64,000 nt of DNA from Bacillota bacterium (GTDB lineage: Bacteria > Bacillota > Clostridia > Lachnospirales > Lachnospiraceae), in the NCBI GenBank assembly GCA_023435895.1, contig JAEZLH010000028.1, positions 62,001-126,000 of the forward strand, written 5' to 3'. The stretch's first letter is position 1; every line of letters begins with the position of its first letter. Both the position numbers and the translations under genes were made by a program. The notes beneath the pieces are model-generated. The model ran no database searches and had not been told where the DNA came from. It was given only the letters and a program-made list of their open reading frames with translations. Positions 62,227 through 64,000 of this stretch are shown here, piece after piece.

Positions 62227-62423
62227 TTTGATTCCTCCCAAAATAAATCATTTAATGTTTTGCCTAATTCTTTACAAATAGCTATACAAAGGTTTAGCGT
62301 GGGGTTATAATCCCCTGATTCGATCAGCCCAATCGTTTGTCGTGTAACACCTACGGCTTTTGCCAAGTCCTCTTGTTTCATGTCAAGTTCCATTCGGGCG
62401 ATTTTCATCCTCTTGTTTTTCAT
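62223..62423 (-). CDS. XRE-family HTH regulator, small (66 residues)
   Basis: 66 residues, almost entirely one Cro/C1-type helix-turn-helix (MKQEDLAKAVGVTRQTIGLIE then NPTLNLCIAICKELG), similar to small YozG-like regulators. ATG 62423 follows GGGGG. It overlaps the downstream membrane-protein gene by four bases. A palindrome GTATA-CAT-TATAC (62447-62459) right upstream overlaps a TATAAT-like -10 and is a likely autoregulatory site. Confidence 0.9.
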   Translation of the reverse strand: MKNKRMKIARMELDMKQEDLAKAVGVTRQTIGLIESGDYNPTLNLCIAICKELGKTLNDLFWEESK

Positions 62424-62446
62424 GGAATTCCCCCTTTCATGGCTTA

Positions 62447-62459
62447 GTATACATTATAC
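62447..62459 (-). promoter_or_regulatory. Candidate XRE operator GTATACATTATAC
   Basis: 5+3+5 palindrome 24 bases upstream of the XRE start. It includes the -10-like ATTATA (62453-62458, TATAAT on the minus strand). No good -35 was found. Confidence 0.45.
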
Positions 62460-62573
62460 ATTACAAAATGTCTAGTATATATTGCATTTATCCGAAAAAA
62501 ATATTTAATCAAGTATAGATCAAGTATAGCCCTAACCGTATAGCGCTATCTTACATGTAGCACGAAATGCCAC

Positions 62574-62720
62574 TTTGTATAGTTAGATGCAATCTTTATA
62601 ACTAAAATTGAATATTTATAAACGAAACGTAACTTTTGTAATCCAAATGCATGGTTTGTAATCAAGATGCATGTTTTTATAAATGAAAAGCCATCTTTGT
62701 AACCCAAATGCAGTTTGATA
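62574..62720. repeat. Degenerate tandem repeat of about 20-21 bp
   Basis: Six to seven imperfect units, for example TTTGTAATCCAAATGCATG, TTTGTAATCAAGATGCATG and TTTGTAACCCAAATGCAG. They fill most of the gap between the XRE gene and the regulator terminator at 62742. No reading frame. Confidence 0.7.
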
Positions 62721-62741
62721 TTTAAATTTTCTATTGTTAAC

Positions 62742-62787
62742 GGAAAGAAAGGTGATTGCCATTATGACAATCACCTTTCTTCTTTCC
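62742..62787 (-). terminator. Terminator of the regulator gene at 62795
   Basis: AGAAAGGTGATTG (62746-62758) and CAATCACCTTTCT (62768-62780) pair perfectly, extended by GGAA/TTCC. It begins 7 bases after the stop. Confidence 0.85.
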
Positions 62788-62794
62788 ATATAAT

Positions 62795-63532
62795 CTATCG
62801 CAGGATATGTGAACTAACATATTCCGAATAACTGATGCCCGTATACTTTTTGAAACAACGTCCAAAATAGTTCGGGTCAGGGATACCAACATCAATGGCA
62901 GTACAGAACATCTTCTTGCCTATTCCGGCAAACTCTATGGCTCGTTCCATCCGGCACTTGATTAGGAATTCAACAAAGCTCTTTCCTGTGTCTTGCTTAA
63001 ATTTCCGACTGAGATAGCACGCGTTAAACCCAAAATGCTGTGCAACAGAGGTTAGATTGATGCTGGAATCGGTAAAATTATCACGTAAATACTGGGTGAT
63101 TAACTCAATCGCTGAGAGAGGAATTTCCTGTCCAATCTCAGGTGTATGAATCTTGTGTTCATCCAAATTTTCTTTTATTTTGGTTAGCACCTCAACCACT
63201 TCTTGCCGAACAATCGGTTTGAGCATATACTCTACCACCGGCAGACGAACACACTGACGTGCATACTCAAATTCATCAAAGCCTGTAAAGATGATAATAA
63301 CCAAATCTTTATACCGCTCCGATGCAACCTGGGTAAATTCTATCCCATTCATAAACGGCATACAAATGTCCACAAATACAATGTCGGGTCGCAGGTCATC
63401 AATGATGTTAATCGCTTCTATACCACTCTCCGCCTCGCCCACCAATTCCATATCGAGCGATTGCCAGTCAATGGATGCCTGTAGTAGCCTACGAGCAGAC
63501 ATCTCATCGTCAATGATCATAACTCGGTACAT
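62795..63532 (-). CDS. Response regulator, YesN type (REC + AraC HTH, short form)
   Basis: 245 residues: receiver with phospho-acceptor Asp55 (IVFVDICMPFMNG) and Lys in YMLKPI, a short linker, then AraC helix-turn-helix pair (LTSVAQHFGFNACYLSRKFKQ ... IDVGIPDPNYFGRCFKK). It lacks the long middle domain of the other two YesN-type regulators here. ATG 63532 follows GGGGGAG. It overlaps the end of the kinase gene by 16 bases, so the pair is coupled. Confidence 0.93.
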   Translation of the reverse strand: MYRVMIIDDEMSARRLLQASIDWQSLDMELVGEAESGIEAINIIDDLRPDIVFVDICMPFMNGIEFTQVASERYKDLVIIIFTGFDEFEYARQCVRLPVVEYMLKPIVRQEVVEVLTKIKENLDEHKIHTPEIGQEIPLSAIELITQYLRDNFTDSSINLTSVAQHFGFNACYLSRKFKQDTGKSFVEFLIKCRMERAIEFAGIGKKMFCTAIDVGIPDPNYFGRCFKKYTGISYSEYVSSHILR

Positions 63533-64000
63533 GATTCTCCCCCCTCTGTTACCGTCTCCCTCATCTTGGGAATGTTAATCTCGACTTCTGTATATTCGCC
63601 AGGCTCACTGCGTATTTGTACAATATTATCACAGTCATAGTAATAGCGTATTCGATTAATGGTGCCCCGTAGGCCAAAACCTGATAGTATTCCTGCGTCC
63701 TCCTCCTTTGCTTCCAGTACATTCTTTATCTGATCCTCACTCATACCAACACCTGAATCGTACACTATGATTCGCAAACAATCCACTTCCATCCGAGTTG
63801 TAATGCGAATAACACACTTTTCCCCCTTGAGACGCACTCCATGGTAGATGCTGTTTTCAACCAGAGGCTGAAGGATCAGTTTCGGTATCATATAATCCAG
63901 TGTGTTATCGTCAAGAATATATTCGTCTTCAAATATATCTCCATACCGCATTTTTTGCAGGGTGAGATAATCTTTCGTAATACGCACCTCACGCTTTAGT
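63517..64000 (-). CDS. Sensor histidine kinase C-terminus, YesM type (5' part beyond window)
   Basis: Only the C-terminal ATPase domain lies in the window; the frame is open to base 64000 and the start lies beyond it. N-box LQPLVENSIYHG, G1 YDSGVGMSED and G2 SGFGLRGTINRIRYYY are intact. It is the partner of the AraC-type regulator that begins before its stop. A sugar-sensing role is inferred from the family. Confidence 0.9.
   Translation of the reverse strand, partial: LKREVRITKDYLTLQKMRYGDIFEDEYILDDNTLDYMIPKLILQPLVENSIYHGVRLKGEKCVIRITTRMEVDCLRIIVYDSGVGMSEDQIKNVLEAKEEDAGILSGFGLRGTINRIRYYYDCDNIVQIRSEPGEYTEVEINIPKMRETVTEGGESCTEL

Noticed and set aside
1..64000. Insertion sequences, prophage or integrative element
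   Set aside because: No transposase, integrase or phage structural gene was recognised, and no target-site duplications were noticed.

Overview
The window looks like chromosomal DNA of a low-GC, Gram-positive, motile, saccharolytic anaerobe of the Lachnospiraceae (Clostridium/Lachnoclostridium phytofermentans type). The grounds are AT-rich intergenic DNA, GGAGG ribosome sites, clostridial-type promoters, lipoprotein-type solute-binding proteins, many YesM/YesN two-component pairs and four chemoreceptors. The placement rests on gene content only; no marker-gene comparison was possible. Almost every gene is on the minus strand. I see no insertion sequence, prophage or CRISPR array.

Layout. (1) 1-2616: end of a YesM-type sensor kinase and its AraC-type regulator, plus strand. 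(2) 2695-18235: an alpha-glucoside utilisation locus. One operon (17863 to 9858) encodes a binding protein, two CUT1 permeases and two GH65 phosphorylases. A second (7693 to 2695) encodes beta-phosphoglucomutase, a membrane-anchored beta-helix hydrolase, a discoidin-domain protein and a chemoreceptor. Between them lie a divergent LacI regulator and a tandem array of about 156-bp imperfect palindromes. Near-identical operators sit just downstream of the regulator promoter and of the transport operon promoter. GH65 enzymes release beta-glucose-1-phosphate, which PgmB converts to glucose-6-phosphate. (3) 18641-27115: a chemoreceptor, an MFS transporter and a binding protein-kinase-regulator sensing triad. 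(4) 27529-36799: a CUT2 (Rbs-like) transporter, polyol dehydrogenase, xylulokinase and an embedded chemoreceptor; the promoter is duplicated in front of both halves. (5) 37057-39048: a DUF2325 protein, a Cys/Met PLP enzyme and a tRNA-Val(GAC) with C instead of the near-universal U33. (6) 39346-43725: an importer-like operon that contains a HlyD-like membrane fusion protein. (7) 43925-48913: a HelD-type RNA polymerase ATPase followed by rifampin phosphotransferase, a likely rifamycin-resistance pair. (8) 49217-55612: a probable mannoside locus with ROK sugar kinase, LacI regulator, GH130 phosphorylase and CUT1 transporter. (9) 55995-64000: a 7TM hybrid kinase, LytTR regulator and degenerate kinase-like protein, a membrane-bound chemoreceptor, an XRE/membrane-protein pair, and the regulator plus kinase C-terminus of another two-component system.

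The common theme is scavenging of plant-type sugars: a dedicated sensor or repressor, an ATPase-less ABC importer, intracellular phosphorylases or kinases, and a chemoreceptor linked to the same transcript. In three transport operons that start with the binding-protein gene, a strong stem-loop follows that gene, which would let the binding protein be made in excess. The observations most worth a second look are the palindrome array, the HlyD-containing importer operon, the HelD-Rph pair with its palindromic promoter, the duplicated promoter and the C33 tRNA.
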